The notes under the pieces: model-generated
Databases searched by the model: none
The model's input: only the letters and a program-made list of their open reading frames with translations
What the model was told of the DNA's origin: nothing
Shown: positions 54,962-64,000 of the stretch, piece after piece
How positions within the stretch are numbered: the stretch's first letter is position 1
Layout of the letters: every line of letters starts with the position of its first letter
Translations under genes and position numbers: made by a program
DNA from: Isoetes taiwanensis
Taxonomy: Eukaryota; Streptophyta; Lycopodiopsida; Isoetales; Isoetaceae
DNA: 64,000 nt
Reading direction: 5' to 3'
Assembly (NCBI GenBank): GCA_021234155.1
Contig: JAJEKV010000083.1
Span: 1,827,932 to 1,891,931 of the forward strand

Positions 54962-56751
54962 TTACTCCAATAAAATAATTCGATGCCATTCGTCATGAGT
55001 TATCAGGTAACAACCGAGTTCAATAAGTTTAGCTGCATTTTGAAGAACTCCAAGTTGGGACTCATCAACAGCCCTTTTTATGTCCCTAATGATCTCCTCC
55101 TTAAATTCTTTGTTTGTTGAATGAAAAGATTTGATGCAATCAGGAGCAGGAATATCAGGAATATTTGACATTTGCATCCTAATATCACCAACTTCAAAGG
55201 CCTGGTATCCAGCAGATACAGCCTCTTCAACTAGTCTCTTCTCAGCCTCAAATTATCAAACGCTTCAATATGCTCAACTCGGGCTTTGCTTTTAGATTTA
55301 ACAAAGGTTAGTAACTCTGCATAGGTACCTTCCCGCAAACTCTTGCTTCCAAAGGGACCATTTTTAGTAAACAGATTCACATAGTTCCTCCTTTCTTCCC
55401 CTCTGCATTTTCCCGATTCATTGAGTATGTAATTTACTAAATGTTTACTTAGATAGCGGTGAATAAAGCCGAGAATTTCATAGGCTATCAGTTGCCTTGA
55501 TGAGAGTACCAACATTTTTAAATGGAAAGCATAATTATTTTCCTTCCAGATTTTGCAAATCTTCTTCAATTCTTTTATCTCTGAATGTGAAAGTTCATTC
55601 TTTTCCTTCATTCTATTTTCTTCTGTTGTCAAAGATTGCCTGGTATAAGAATTGTTAACATTTTTTGTTTCCTTGCTATTTGTACTTGGAAATATCAACA
55701 AGTCTGTCCTTTCTTTATTTAAGTTGTCTGCCAAAGGTTGCATAATATGAGGGTTCATGACATCTTTAAACTCCTTGCCATTCGTAGAGGTAAATGCCAA
55801 CTGCTCTATCCTTTCCTTTCTTAAAGCATCCAAGTAACTTATCCTCTTCCCTCCTTCTTCATCCAATGCTTGCAGTCTTTCCTTTATAATTTCTTGCGTT
55901 TTCTTTACTGTCTGGATCAACTCATCCAATGATTCCTTATAGTTCCCTGAGGATATGATGTGATGTTTCAAGGAATCATTGCCTTCCAAAACTGATCGAA
56001 TTTTCTGCTCCAGCACGCTAAATTTGATTAATAATGTTGGCATGGCCTCTTCTTCCCTATTATACTCTTCTCTCTGCTTTTGTTCCGAGGGCAAGTTCAC
56101 TATATACCCTTGTTGACTTTCTGCTCTAACCTGATCCGACTTTAACAAGGGTATCATATTATCCTTCTTTTTCTTCATTCTTTCCACTTTAAGTTCTTTC
56201 TGTAACTCATCTAATCTCCTATATAAAGCACCTGCATTCTCCACAATCAACCCTTTATTACCATTATCTATGGAAACCATAGGATCCGGACATCCGCATT
56301 CTGCATTCTCTTCTTTATTTTTGTCTTCTGACAGGGGAATTGATGAGCTCAAATGCTGATTCCTATTTTGGATTGAAGTATTTTGTCTTTCTGGAAAACA
56401 AATGTAACTGTCATCGCATAAAAAGTTTGCTCCATATGTTTTGTCTTCTGACCCCAAGAATCTCAGTACACATTCAGATGGAAAACTCATATTCTGTTGC
56501 GTGTTTTGCACTTTTAAATTATTTTCATCTGGAGAAGCTTGCCCATAAAAGGACTTCGAGGTACATCCATATGCAGCAGTGCATGAACTGCAACAGTTAC
56601 AAGATGGAGTCCTTTGCAACAAAGGGAATGCATTTGAACCATTATTTTCTAGTTTTCCAATCTTCAAATCTAAAGAAGGATAGATATTTGGAAAAAGATG
56701 ATGTGCTCCACATGTAGGGGCAGTTCGAAATAAAGAATGATTAGTCTCCAT
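54962..56751 (-). CDS. Long open reading frame of unknown function (506 codons, extended after a frameshift)
   Basis: From ATG 56751 the frame runs uninterrupted for 506 codons to TAG 55231. The amino third is Cys/Ser/Asn-rich ('CNCCSSCTAAYGC' near 56600). The middle is a charged coiled coil ('LYRRLDELQKELKVER' onwards), and the end has helical segments ('YEILGFIHRYLSKHLVNYIL'). Just before the stop a second frame opens and continues with matching protein-like sequence to 54962 ('IIRDIKRAVDESQLGVLQNA'). A one-base shift near 55255 has thus probably cut off ~95 residues. No intron is apparent. I do not recognise the family. It may be a plant coiled-coil protein or an intronless retrocopy. Confidence 0.6.
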
Positions 56752-57239
56752 TAAAGCACAAGTGCCATCACTATGTTCAATCCTGATGTGACATCATACA
56801 GCTGAATCAAAAGTAGAGCTGCCAGTCAAGAAAGGTAACCACACTAGTAACTGGCAGGAGCATTCATGGACCTGTTGTATAATTTAAATACCTCAGTTTC
56901 AACATATCCTTGTAATGAAAACTTACAATAAAAATTTAACTTGAAGCAATAAAGTCTTTCTCAAGCATCGAAAAGGTAAGCAACAAAAAAGCAATTGTGG
57001 TAACAAGGTTGTTGTGTAACAACAGTTGGGAAGAACCAAAACCTATTCGTATAGACGTATTGATGTTGGTCAAGGGACAATATTTGTCCAAAATCACCAA
57101 CTTATAAAGCCTCTTGGTATGTGATCACCCCTATATCTTATTAGCAAACAGAAACATTCTCTCTTTTGCTTAAACAGAGGAGACTCTTCTAAATCCGATG
57201 TCAAGATTAAGGTTACGTTAGTATTCTCTAGCCAACCTT

Positions 57240-57360
57240 TCTGTGCATGGTTATGGTGATGATGTATGTTTCAGCCTTTATAAGTGTCGTTGTCCTTAGT
57301 TAGGTAGATGATGTATGTTCAGCCTTTATAAGTGCCATTGCCCTTAGTTAGGTAGAAGGG
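57240..57360 (+). repeat. ~52-bp tandem duplication
   Basis: 'gatgatgtatgtttcagcctt' to 'ccttagttaggtag' occurs twice, with small changes. Confidence 0.85.
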
Positions 57361-57506
57361 AATACTAGAAATTTTTTACGTCAAGTGGTCAGCCTCAAGC
57401 AAGGAATTTTGGCTAACGTTCAATTCGTGAAATGTCAATGAAAAAGGATGCATGTGAGTTCAGACAAAGAAATTCTTGAAGAAACTTATAAGCTAAGGAC
57501 TAGTCA

Positions 57507-57840
57507 TGTCAAGATATATGTGATATCGAGACCGCCATCTTGCTAGACGTGCAGAAGCAGTGACTCGGCACTCAGCACAGTGGTGCTGAGAAAGTGCTGA
57601 ACTGAACAGAGTCAGCACCTTATCAGCACTGAGCACCGACCTAACTAAGTAACGGCTGTTATTAGTAGGCGGTGGGTGAACGGCTAATACTATTCTTAGT
57701 ATCACCGTTGTGTTTATATCATTGTACGTCATGTATTGAGAACATTGAATACAATTCCATTTTGCCTTTGTTTTGGGAGCTTGCGCTCTCGGATATTGGT
57801 GTGCATCCCCTTCTCTCCCTTTCTTGGTGCAACCTTGACA
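57507..57840 (+). repeat. 5' LTR of element 3 (334 bp)
   Basis: It is almost identical to the right LTR from 'acctaactaagtaac' to its end. It differs strongly in an ~85-bp patch (57540-57625) that forms CAGCAC/GTGCTG stems. Confidence 0.92.
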
Positions 57841-57852
57841 TGGTATCAGAGC
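57841..57852 (+). promoter_or_regulatory. Primer-binding site of element 3 (initiator tRNA-Met)
   Basis: TGGTATCAGAGC directly follows the 5' LTR. Confidence 0.93.
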
Positions 57853-57890
57853 ACTAGGTGTGCTGAGATTGATTCAAGATCAACACAGCA

Positions 57891-59411
57891 ATGGAGAAGG
57901 ATGCAAGCTACAACCAGATTACCTTCCCTGGCGGTCATGCGATTCAAATCTTTGACGGCACAGGTTTCCAGCAATGGAAAAGCGGAATGATCTTCATTCT
58001 CAAGGATGAAGGAGTTTGGGGAATTGTCAATAGCCAAGAACCTGCACCGGATGCCAAGAATATTGCTGATTTGCATGCTTGGCAGCGCCGAGATGACCAG
58101 GCAATGGCATATATCGGGCTTTCCTTAGCTGACTCTATCCTTGATGAGTTCCAGCAAGAGAATAGTCACGATTTGTGGCATGCTCTCATTGAGAAGCATG
58201 ACCAAAAGACCCACATGATTGGGAATTTGCATGCTGAGGCAGCGAATATGTATTGGGAAGAGACCGAGAGTCTTGACCAAGACTGCATGAAGCATGCCTT
58301 CCAACAGATTGAAGCTTTTGGAGAAGAGCATCAGATCTCACAATCGATGCAACTATTTTTCTTCCTCAGGTCACTACCTAATGCATTTGATTCTTTGTGC
58401 AGCAGCTTCATGCAAGACAAAGAAATGGACTTCCATCAAGCAATCACTTCTATTAAGGAGGAGATCATGATGAGGCAGGATGCAGATAAAGATGATCATG
58501 CCACTCTCTTTACAGCAGGGCATTCACATACTCAATCTACCTTAAATGGGGATGAGCACGATGAGGAGGAGAAGCACATTGGCAGCAGATTATCTCTTCC
58601 TATTAAGCATGAAGTAGTGGATTTAGATCCTTCTACTTTCTGGATATCAGACGATGCAGCAGCACCCAATAAATGGATGCCAATTTCTGATATTCCAGCA
58701 CCTTCCAAGCAAGGATTAATAGATACCTCAGCCATTGAGCTAGGATATCTTGATGTGGCCTTCCTCTCCCCATTTTCAGGCAATGTAGCAACACTTCATC
58801 AAGTGGCATTCATTTCTGATACTTTGGCGGCGTTTATGCAAGGAGGCACTCAGGTTCTAACACCTGATCAACTGATTTTTCTGTTCGGGTTACAGAAACT
58901 TCCAGCACTTACAGCACTTCCAACACTTCCAGCACCTGTTATGGCACTCAACTCTTTTCTGTTTCCAGATCAAGGAGGAGATCTTAATTCACTTGATTGT
59001 GAAGGAGTTGAATATGCATCATATATGATCATGATTCCAAAGCAAGGAGGAGCAGTTGACTCTTTACTTCTAGCAACACTTGATCAAGGTCAAGCGAAGG
59101 TACTAAGGTTTGATTTTCATGGAGAATTTCGACCTAGCATTATTGGAGTAGCTACATTTATGGTTGTTGAATCCATAAGTCTTAACGAAGTAATCATATC
59201 TGATGCTTCTATTGCCTATATCGAGGCTATGCATGGAAATAATTTTCATGTTCCTCTTGGCAAAACAATTATGGATATCAAAGACAAACTCTATCGACTT
59301 ATTGTTCCTGATACAGTGGTTGATCAGCAGGTCTATTTACCTACCAGAGAGAATAGAGCTGATCTCTTCATGCAAACTTGGTTTTTGAGCTTTTCAGATG
59401 ACCCTGATTAA
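57891..59411 (+). CDS. Intact Gag-like protein of element 3 (506 codons)
   Basis: ATG 57891 lies 50 bp after the LTR. Residues ~15-200 follow the Copia gag (UBN2-type) pattern: 'FDGTGFQQWKSGM', 'AWQRRDDQAMAYIGLSL', 'DLWHALIEKH' and 'FFLRSLPNAFDSLCSSF'. No zinc knuckle follows. Residues ~230-506 are not typical gag. 'STFWISDDAAAPNKWM' is at the place and has the shape of the Copia protease start (W-x-x-D-S-G-A), with the active site lost, so this half may descend from a protease/integrase part kept open by selection or chance. Product would assemble particles with RNA. The absence of any stop in 1.5 kb suggests recent activity. Confidence 0.85.
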   Translation: MEKDASYNQITFPGGHAIQIFDGTGFQQWKSGMIFILKDEGVWGIVNSQEPAPDAKNIADLHAWQRRDDQAMAYIGLSLADSILDEFQQENSHDLWHALIEKHDQKTHMIGNLHAEAANMYWEETESLDQDCMKHAFQQIEAFGEEHQISQSMQLFFFLRSLPNAFDSLCSSFMQDKEMDFHQAITSIKEEIMMRQDADKDDHATLFTAGHSHTQSTLNGDEHDEEEKHIGSRLSLPIKHEVVDLDPSTFWISDDAAAPNKWMPISDIPAPSKQGLIDTSAIELGYLDVAFLSPFSGNVATLHQVAFISDTLAAFMQGGTQVLTPDQLIFLFGLQKLPALTALPTLPAPVMALNSFLFPDQGGDLNSLDCEGVEYASYMIMIPKQGGAVDSLLLATLDQGQAKVLRFDFHGEFRPSIIGVATFMVVESISLNEVIISDASIAYIEAMHGNNFHVPLGKTIMDIKDKLYRLIVPDTVVDQQVYLPTRENRADLFMQTWFLSFSDDPD

Positions 59412-59479
59412 GTGACAGTCTTGACCAAGATTCAGATCTTATCTCCAGGAGGAGGAGGCTGAGCATGGAGATGGCGATC

Positions 59480-59495
59480 TCTCATCAAGGAGGAG
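59480..59495 (+). promoter_or_regulatory. Polypurine tract of element 3
   Basis: 'catcaaggaggag' directly precedes the right LTR. A longer purine run, 'aggaggaggaggctgag', lies 35 bp upstream. Confidence 0.75.
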
Positions 59496-59831
59496 TGTCA
59501 AGATATATGTGATATCGAGACCACCATCTTGCTAGGCGTCTTGAGAAGCGGTGACTTCGGCACTCAAAGACAAGGTCTTTGAAAAGTGTCTTTGGCAACG
59601 AGTCGACACCTTATCAAGATCGAAAGCACCGACCTAACTAAGTAACTACCATTTAGTAGGCGGTGGGTGAACGGCTAATACTATTCTTAGTATCACCGTT
59701 GTGTTTATATCATTGTACGTCATGTATTGAGAACATTGAATACAATTCCATTTTGCCTTTGTTTTGGGAGCTTGCGCTCTCGGATATTGGTGTGCATCCC
59801 CTTCTCTCCCTTTCTTGGTGCAACCTTGACA
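59496..59831 (+). repeat. 3' LTR of element 3 (336 bp)
   Basis: Ends as in the left LTR. The variable patch at 59530-59620 has CAAAGAC/GTCTTTG stems in place of the CAGCAC/GTGCTG stems of the left LTR. Confidence 0.92.
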
Positions 59832-59839
59832 AGTCAGGC

Positions 59840-60640
59840 ATATTGCTCAATTCAATACCATTATAAAGTGGGCAGATTGACTCAAGTTAAAGGGACCTTG
59901 GGAAACTTGTACTTCTGTCGTGTGTACATCTACCAATAGCTATCCCGATTATGATATTAGATATAAACTTTTATATCATTTAACTTCATGATACAAACAG
60001 TAATATCTTATTGGAAAATGTTGATCAAATGAACCACCCAATATAGTGCTAAGACAATTGCATGAAGAAGTTGCATACATGTTGGAAAGATTGATATTGC
60101 TAAAATGTATCAAGGCTCTAACCTGCACTGATCTTCTTTTAACTATATCAAAAGGGGTTGCCCATATTGATATTAGTCGATTCTGAATGCTTTTTCTTCT
60201 TCATCCTCGCTTCCTCAAACTCCAAGTTGAAAGCTGCGTTGCACATCGAAGCTTTGCGAATCTAGACATTTCAAACGGAACACAACATCAAACAACAAAA
60301 CTTGTATGGCACGTGACAGTTACTTGTGGGATAGAATCTATGACTTTGCGCTTGCAATGGTCGAAATAACATACTACAGGGCAGGTCGAAACCAAAAAAA
60401 AAAACTAGCAAAGATGCACAACAGAAAGTTTTGAGCCTTAAGCATAATGTGAAGCTACCAGATGCAATGAAACCAACAGTTAATGCACTTGTCCTATTTT
60501 ATATAACAAACAACAAATGCATCTCACTTCAATTATGTAATCTAAAAATGTGGCATGCCTTATGTCATATATTGCTACTCATTGTGTCGAGAAACTTATG
60601 ACATATGCCAAATGTCATGTTTGGCATGCCATTAGTCTTA
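59840..60640. other. No gene seen
   Basis: AT-rich, with an A-run at 60393-60402. No domain or repeat recognised. Confidence 0.4.
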
Positions 60641-60880
60641 CTTGTCATTAAAGTGTTGCTATAATTGTATCACGTGTCATAATTGCAAGCGTGTCATTTT
60701 ATAACACGATTGTGTCATGTAACATATAATACTAGAAGTATAGCTATATGATGGTTGTGTCACGTGTCATTGTCGTGTGTCATATACTACTACAAGTATT
60801 GCTATATATCATGGTTGTATCACTTGTCATTGTCATGTGTCATATACTATCATGTGTCATTGTCATGTGTACAGCACACC
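60640..60880 (+). repeat. Minisatellite of GTGTCATATACTA / TTGTGTCACGTGTCAT units
   Basis: Units of about 55-65 bp made of 'tactagaagtattgctatat', 'catggttgtgtcacgtgtca' and 'ttgtcatgtgtcatatacta' repeat about four times with decay. The same family occurs at 62915-63095. Confidence 0.8.
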
Positions 60881-61687
60881 AACTGAGCAACTTCTTAAGT
60901 TAAGTCTAGGACTTTCTAACCTTGACAATAATACTACTCACATGGACCTACATATTCCAATCCTTTTTAGTTTATTGCTCCTGCCTTCTATGGGCCTTGC
61001 AAGTATAGAGTATTATTGTCACAAACACCTTCAAACCTTCAATAAAGAAGAGCCCATATTGTACCTTTAGAATAAACCATCATACTAATTCCATCTGTTA
61101 TGTGCATCTCTTATGTTACTACTCAGAATCATGTTGTTATATCCAAACAAACTACTAAAGTTAGGGTATTAATCCATCTGAAAATGTTGCAAGTCAAAAA
61201 TCACGTGGTAATATAACTGATTTCTAGGATCTTCTAGGATGAATTTGGAATTTTATAGTCATTTCCTATTTACTATGACTACTCTATGTCTTCATGACAT
61301 GCATGTATGTTCATGAGATCATCATCTATGCATATCTGCATGTTGCTCGTTGTTCTTCTTCTTCTAAATGCACATATCCTTGAAAACCACAGATGAACTA
61401 CTTAAAGCTATCAAAGAGGCTCTAACCACTCCACAACCATTTGAATGCATGCTTCATGAAAAGTTCCAATACACATGAGAATAACCCAAGTAAGATCTCA
61501 TTCAAATTTAGTTAGATTCTATGTCATGCTATTGAAGAAAATTTGTTGTTGTTAACAACAATTTACATATTATGCACCCTACCTCATATGTCCAAACCAA
61601 AATATGCTTCTAAACTGCAATATACGTCTAGAATTATATATATTACACCTAATCACGCAACATCAATTTTGAATTCCTTCTAGGCAA

Positions 61688-61969
61688 ATGATCATGGAAC
61701 ATCAAGCAATGCACCAACGAAGACAAATAGCAAGACAAAGGACCCAACAAAGAAAGCAAGGGCAATTGCTACCAACAACAAATGACTGGCCAAGCGTAAC
61801 TCAATATGCGGCACAACAATGGGAAAAGAATTGCCAAACAATCATGCCTATGTGTGCATTCCGTGGCAAGCCAACTTTCCACAAGGACCCAAAGCAGATG
61901 AAGAAGAAATGGCAAAGTGCAAACAAAGATCACCTATCATGTCGCAATCGAGCAATACTTAAGAAGTAA
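61688..61969 (+). CDS. Unrecognised Gln/Arg-rich reading frame (93 codons)
   Basis: The frame encodes a Q/R/K-rich amino half ('QRRQIARQRTQQRKQG') and a carboxy half with 'QYAAQQWEKNCQTIMP'. No motif is recognised and no nearby exon supports it. It could be a fragment of a larger protein. Confidence 0.25.
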   Translation: MIMEHQAMHQRRQIARQRTQQRKQGQLLPTTNDWPSVTQYAAQQWEKNCQTIMPMCAFRGKPTFHKDPKQMKKKWQSANKDHLSCRNRAILKK

Positions 61970-62550
61970 AATAGAAGTGGTTGATTCATATATAAAATAT
62001 AAAAAATGTTGCCATCATTTTATTATTTGTTGACAGGTTCATATATTATAAGAAGACAAACTAATTGCATGTAGCTAATATCGTCATGAAGTCTATATTG
62101 CGAAATGGTTTTGGTTATGCATTGTTTAATATTGGTATGATTTAATCACAAGCTTTGTCCATTGTTTACTTTGATTCCAATGTCAATATGCCCATCTAAA
62201 AAAGGCATAAAGAAGCATCATGGCCATCTTGAGATTCTTAACTCGAAGATGACATCCTAACCCCCATGATTTACCTTAAAAAGATAATGGATTACATAAT
62301 GCATCCAACAAAACTTCAAAATTAGAATTGAATTGATTTGAATATTATCGTCTATGGAGACCAATTGAACTATGGGACCTATAGTGATACTATGATTATA
62401 GTATCACCTCTACATGTCACGATATCCACACTCAAACTAATAAATGCAAAAACTATTCTCATTGTTTAACACGCAAAATAATAAATGCCTTAATCTATAT
62501 TCTCATTGTTTTAACTCCACCAAACAAACAATGAAAACACTAAAAATGTT

Positions 62551-62560
62551 CCCTATTTAA
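62551..62560 (+). promoter_or_regulatory. Possible TATA-like box for the permease gene
   Basis: 'ccctatttaa' lies 168 bp before the ATG at 62728, in a stretch with C/A-rich leader-like sequence after it (62580-62727). Confidence 0.35.
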
Positions 62561-62727
62561 TCCCTTTCTCTACAACTACCTGAAAAACAATTCCAACAAG
62601 CTCTACACTTGCAACAATTGTGCAAGCCATCCATCAACCACATGGACATCATCTCCTATACACACCCGACACATACTCACACTTTCAGCATTCTATATTC
62701 ACACAACGTATAGCAACCTAATCCAAG

Positions 62728-62913
62728 ATGAACGAGGCAGTAAGCAGCATCTTTGTCGGTAAATATTTCAAGCTCAGATCTAGAAATACCAATTTCACTA
62801 GAGAAGTTCGCGCTGGAATAGCTACTTTCTTGACCATGGCTTACATTCTGGCAGTTAATGCCAGTATTCTGAGAGATTTTGGTGGTACTTGCAGCGTCAA
62901 GGATTGTTTTTCA
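62728..62913 (+). CDS. AZG: First exon of AzgA-like adenine/guanine permease (AZG family), incomplete
   Basis: From ATG 62728 about 62 codons match the amino end of plant AZG purine transporters as I recall it: '[20 protein letters not shown]', '[15 protein letters not shown]' (the start of the first membrane helix) and 'GGTCSVKDC'. These proteins carry adenine, guanine and cytokinins across the plasma membrane with ~14 membrane helices and ~550 residues. Here coding similarity stops at about 62913, where GT-containing sequence ('tcagtctgtaat') passes into a minisatellite, and a stop follows at 62932. Either a donor site lies here and later exons are beyond the window, or the gene is cut by the repeat. 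Confidence 0.75.
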
Positions 62914-62914
62914 G

Positions 62915-63095
62915 TCTGTAATATGTACTACTAGAAGTATTGCTATACATAATGATTGTGTCATGTGTCATTGTCATGTGTCATATACTCCTTGTTGCTA
63001 TATATATCATAGTTGTGTCATGTATTATATAATAATAGAAGTGCTATTATGGTTGTGTCACGTGTCATATAATACTAGAAGTGTTGTCCTCTCCT
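62915..63095 (+). repeat. Minisatellite next to permease exon 1
   Basis: 'tactagaagtattgctatac', 'gattgtgtcatgtgtcattg' and 'gtcatatactcc' follow the same unit order as at 60640-60880, about three units. Confidence 0.8.
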
Positions 63096-63099
63096 CTTT

Positions 63100-64000
63100 T
63101 GTTTTAACTACTAGTAGATAGGCTAAGTTTCCTTATTTGCTCTATGTGAGTGATCCAATGAGGAATTCTAGGTCATTGATTTATGAGCCTGAAAGCTATT
63201 TATTAACATCGATAAACATCTATTGAAACTCAATAAAAAAAATAATTCTATTTCTCTAATTTTGTTTACAATATTGCAGGCCACATTGCAAGAATAAGAA
63301 ACAAGTATCTTATGGCCCATTCCCTTTCCATCTACTACAGGAGGTAATTTCAAATAATGCTTCTATAAGACAACTATATTTTACTAGGCTTAGATATTAG
63401 AAGTTGCCATGTCTATGCTGATACAGTTAGAACAATATCCAGTGCCCATAACTATTTTTTGTTTCTCATTGCATCTTTTCATATGGCACATCTATTTTTC
63501 ATGTGTTACACGAGACAAGAGGCAATTTTTTATAAAGCATCTATGCTTAGATGTTGCTACGATATGAACTTTAGCTCTAATGCTCATACAAAAAGGTATT
63601 GAACTTTTGAAGCTAATTGCAAGTCTAACTAGTCTATTTGGAAATCCCCACAACTTGCATTTTTCTTGAACCTTTCAAGCTAGTCCTAGTATGCTACTCC
63701 CCCTCCCCCAACGCAAAGCAGTTCTATCTTGAGTGTCACCTTATCTGAAAGCCTAGGCTATCTACATGTCCTAAAGTTGAATGTGGACATTCACCTGGCC
63801 CTTAGATCTTAATCTAGGGAAAGGGACGGTTGAGAAAAATAGCGAACCGTACCTGTTGGGGAATGTCGCCCTAACCTCAAAATGCATTTCCATGCTGTGC
63901 AGCTTGCCAAATTCACCTAGCCATATTTGTCTCTGTTTTCCTTGCCACGACTTTGACCACAGATTTCCATTGTCACTGATTTACATGTGTATCCATACCG
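63100..64000. other. No gene seen to the window end
   Basis: No frame here continues the permease. 'ttgcag|gcc' at 63279-63282 is an acceptor-like site, but the sequence after it does not resemble the transporter. The rest is AT-rich without motifs. Confidence 0.4.

Larger units (their letters stand above)
57507..59831 (+). mobile_element. Element 3: complete 2.3-kb non-autonomous Copia-type LTR retrotransposon
   Basis: LTRs at 57507-57840 and 59496-59831 start TGTCAAGATAT and end CTTGACA. A perfect target duplication AGTCA stands at 57502-57506 and 59832-59836. The primer-binding site TGGTATCAGAGC begins at 57841 with no spacer, and the purine tract precedes the right LTR. The interior holds one intact gag-like ORF and no reverse transcriptase. 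Gag-only Copia derivatives of this size are known in plants and are moved by autonomous relatives. Confidence 0.92.

Overview
This is a window of plant nuclear DNA that is dominated by transposable elements. Evidence for a plant comes from a plant-type purine permease first exon (62728-62913), an F-box gene, a pentatricopeptide-repeat relic, LTR retrotransposons primed by initiator tRNA-Met, Helitron ends and a LINE. Several broken genes at 3.9-10.9 kb resemble, from memory, protein families I associate with seedless land plants and streptophyte algae. A fern-like or other non-flowering plant is my best guess, but the sequence does not prove it.

Layout. (1) 0.5-11.6 kb: degenerate multi-exon coding sequence on the + strand. 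It includes a ParB-like 'DGQD' segment, a methyltransferase-like segment and an FCP1/HAD phosphatase domain. Its introns and flanks carry at least 16 copies of a short CG-rich palindrome, including a ~420-bp foldback. A Helitron 3' end lies inside this block at 7.2 kb. (2) 11.86-22.11 kb: a minus-strand Ty3/gypsy LTR retrotransposon ('element 1'), truncated inside integrase, with a 595-bp TIR element nested in its RNase H. Between its primer-binding site and gag it carries two extra reading frames, and the first encodes a histone H3-like protein. (3) 22.64 to beyond 41.3 kb: a second minus-strand Helitron-like element with a 3' hairpin plus CTAG end at 22637 and a Rep/helicase relic at 40-41.3 kb. 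An LTR retrotransposon of the same family as element 1 ('element 2', 23515-34775, TSD GTTTC) is nested inside it. Element 2 has no recognisable pol, but it carries a decayed H3-like reading frame in the same place as element 1. (4) 38-45 kb: a tRNA-like SINE, microsatellites and a broken L1-type LINE. (5) 45.7-47.6 kb: an F-box gene with a repeated 3' end. (6) 51-57 kb: degenerate coiled-coil reading frames, a PPR relic and one long uninterrupted 506-codon frame. (7) 57507-59831: a complete 2.3-kb non-autonomous Copia element with an intact gag-like ORF. (8) 60-64 kb: minisatellites and the first exon of an AzgA-like permease.

The most unusual feature is the LTR retrotransposon lineage of elements 1 and 2. 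In two clearly diverged subfamilies the first reading frame after the primer-binding site begins with a copy of the histone H3 amino-terminal tail (R-T-K-Q-T) and ends with H3 carboxy-terminal motifs. In element 1 most of the H3 histone fold is preserved behind a long charged insertion. CG-rich hairpins lie close to the frame in both elements. This looks like an H3 gene captured by a retrotransposon before the subfamilies split. Both copies here are broken, so function would have to be sought in intact relatives. All calls were made by eye without database searches.
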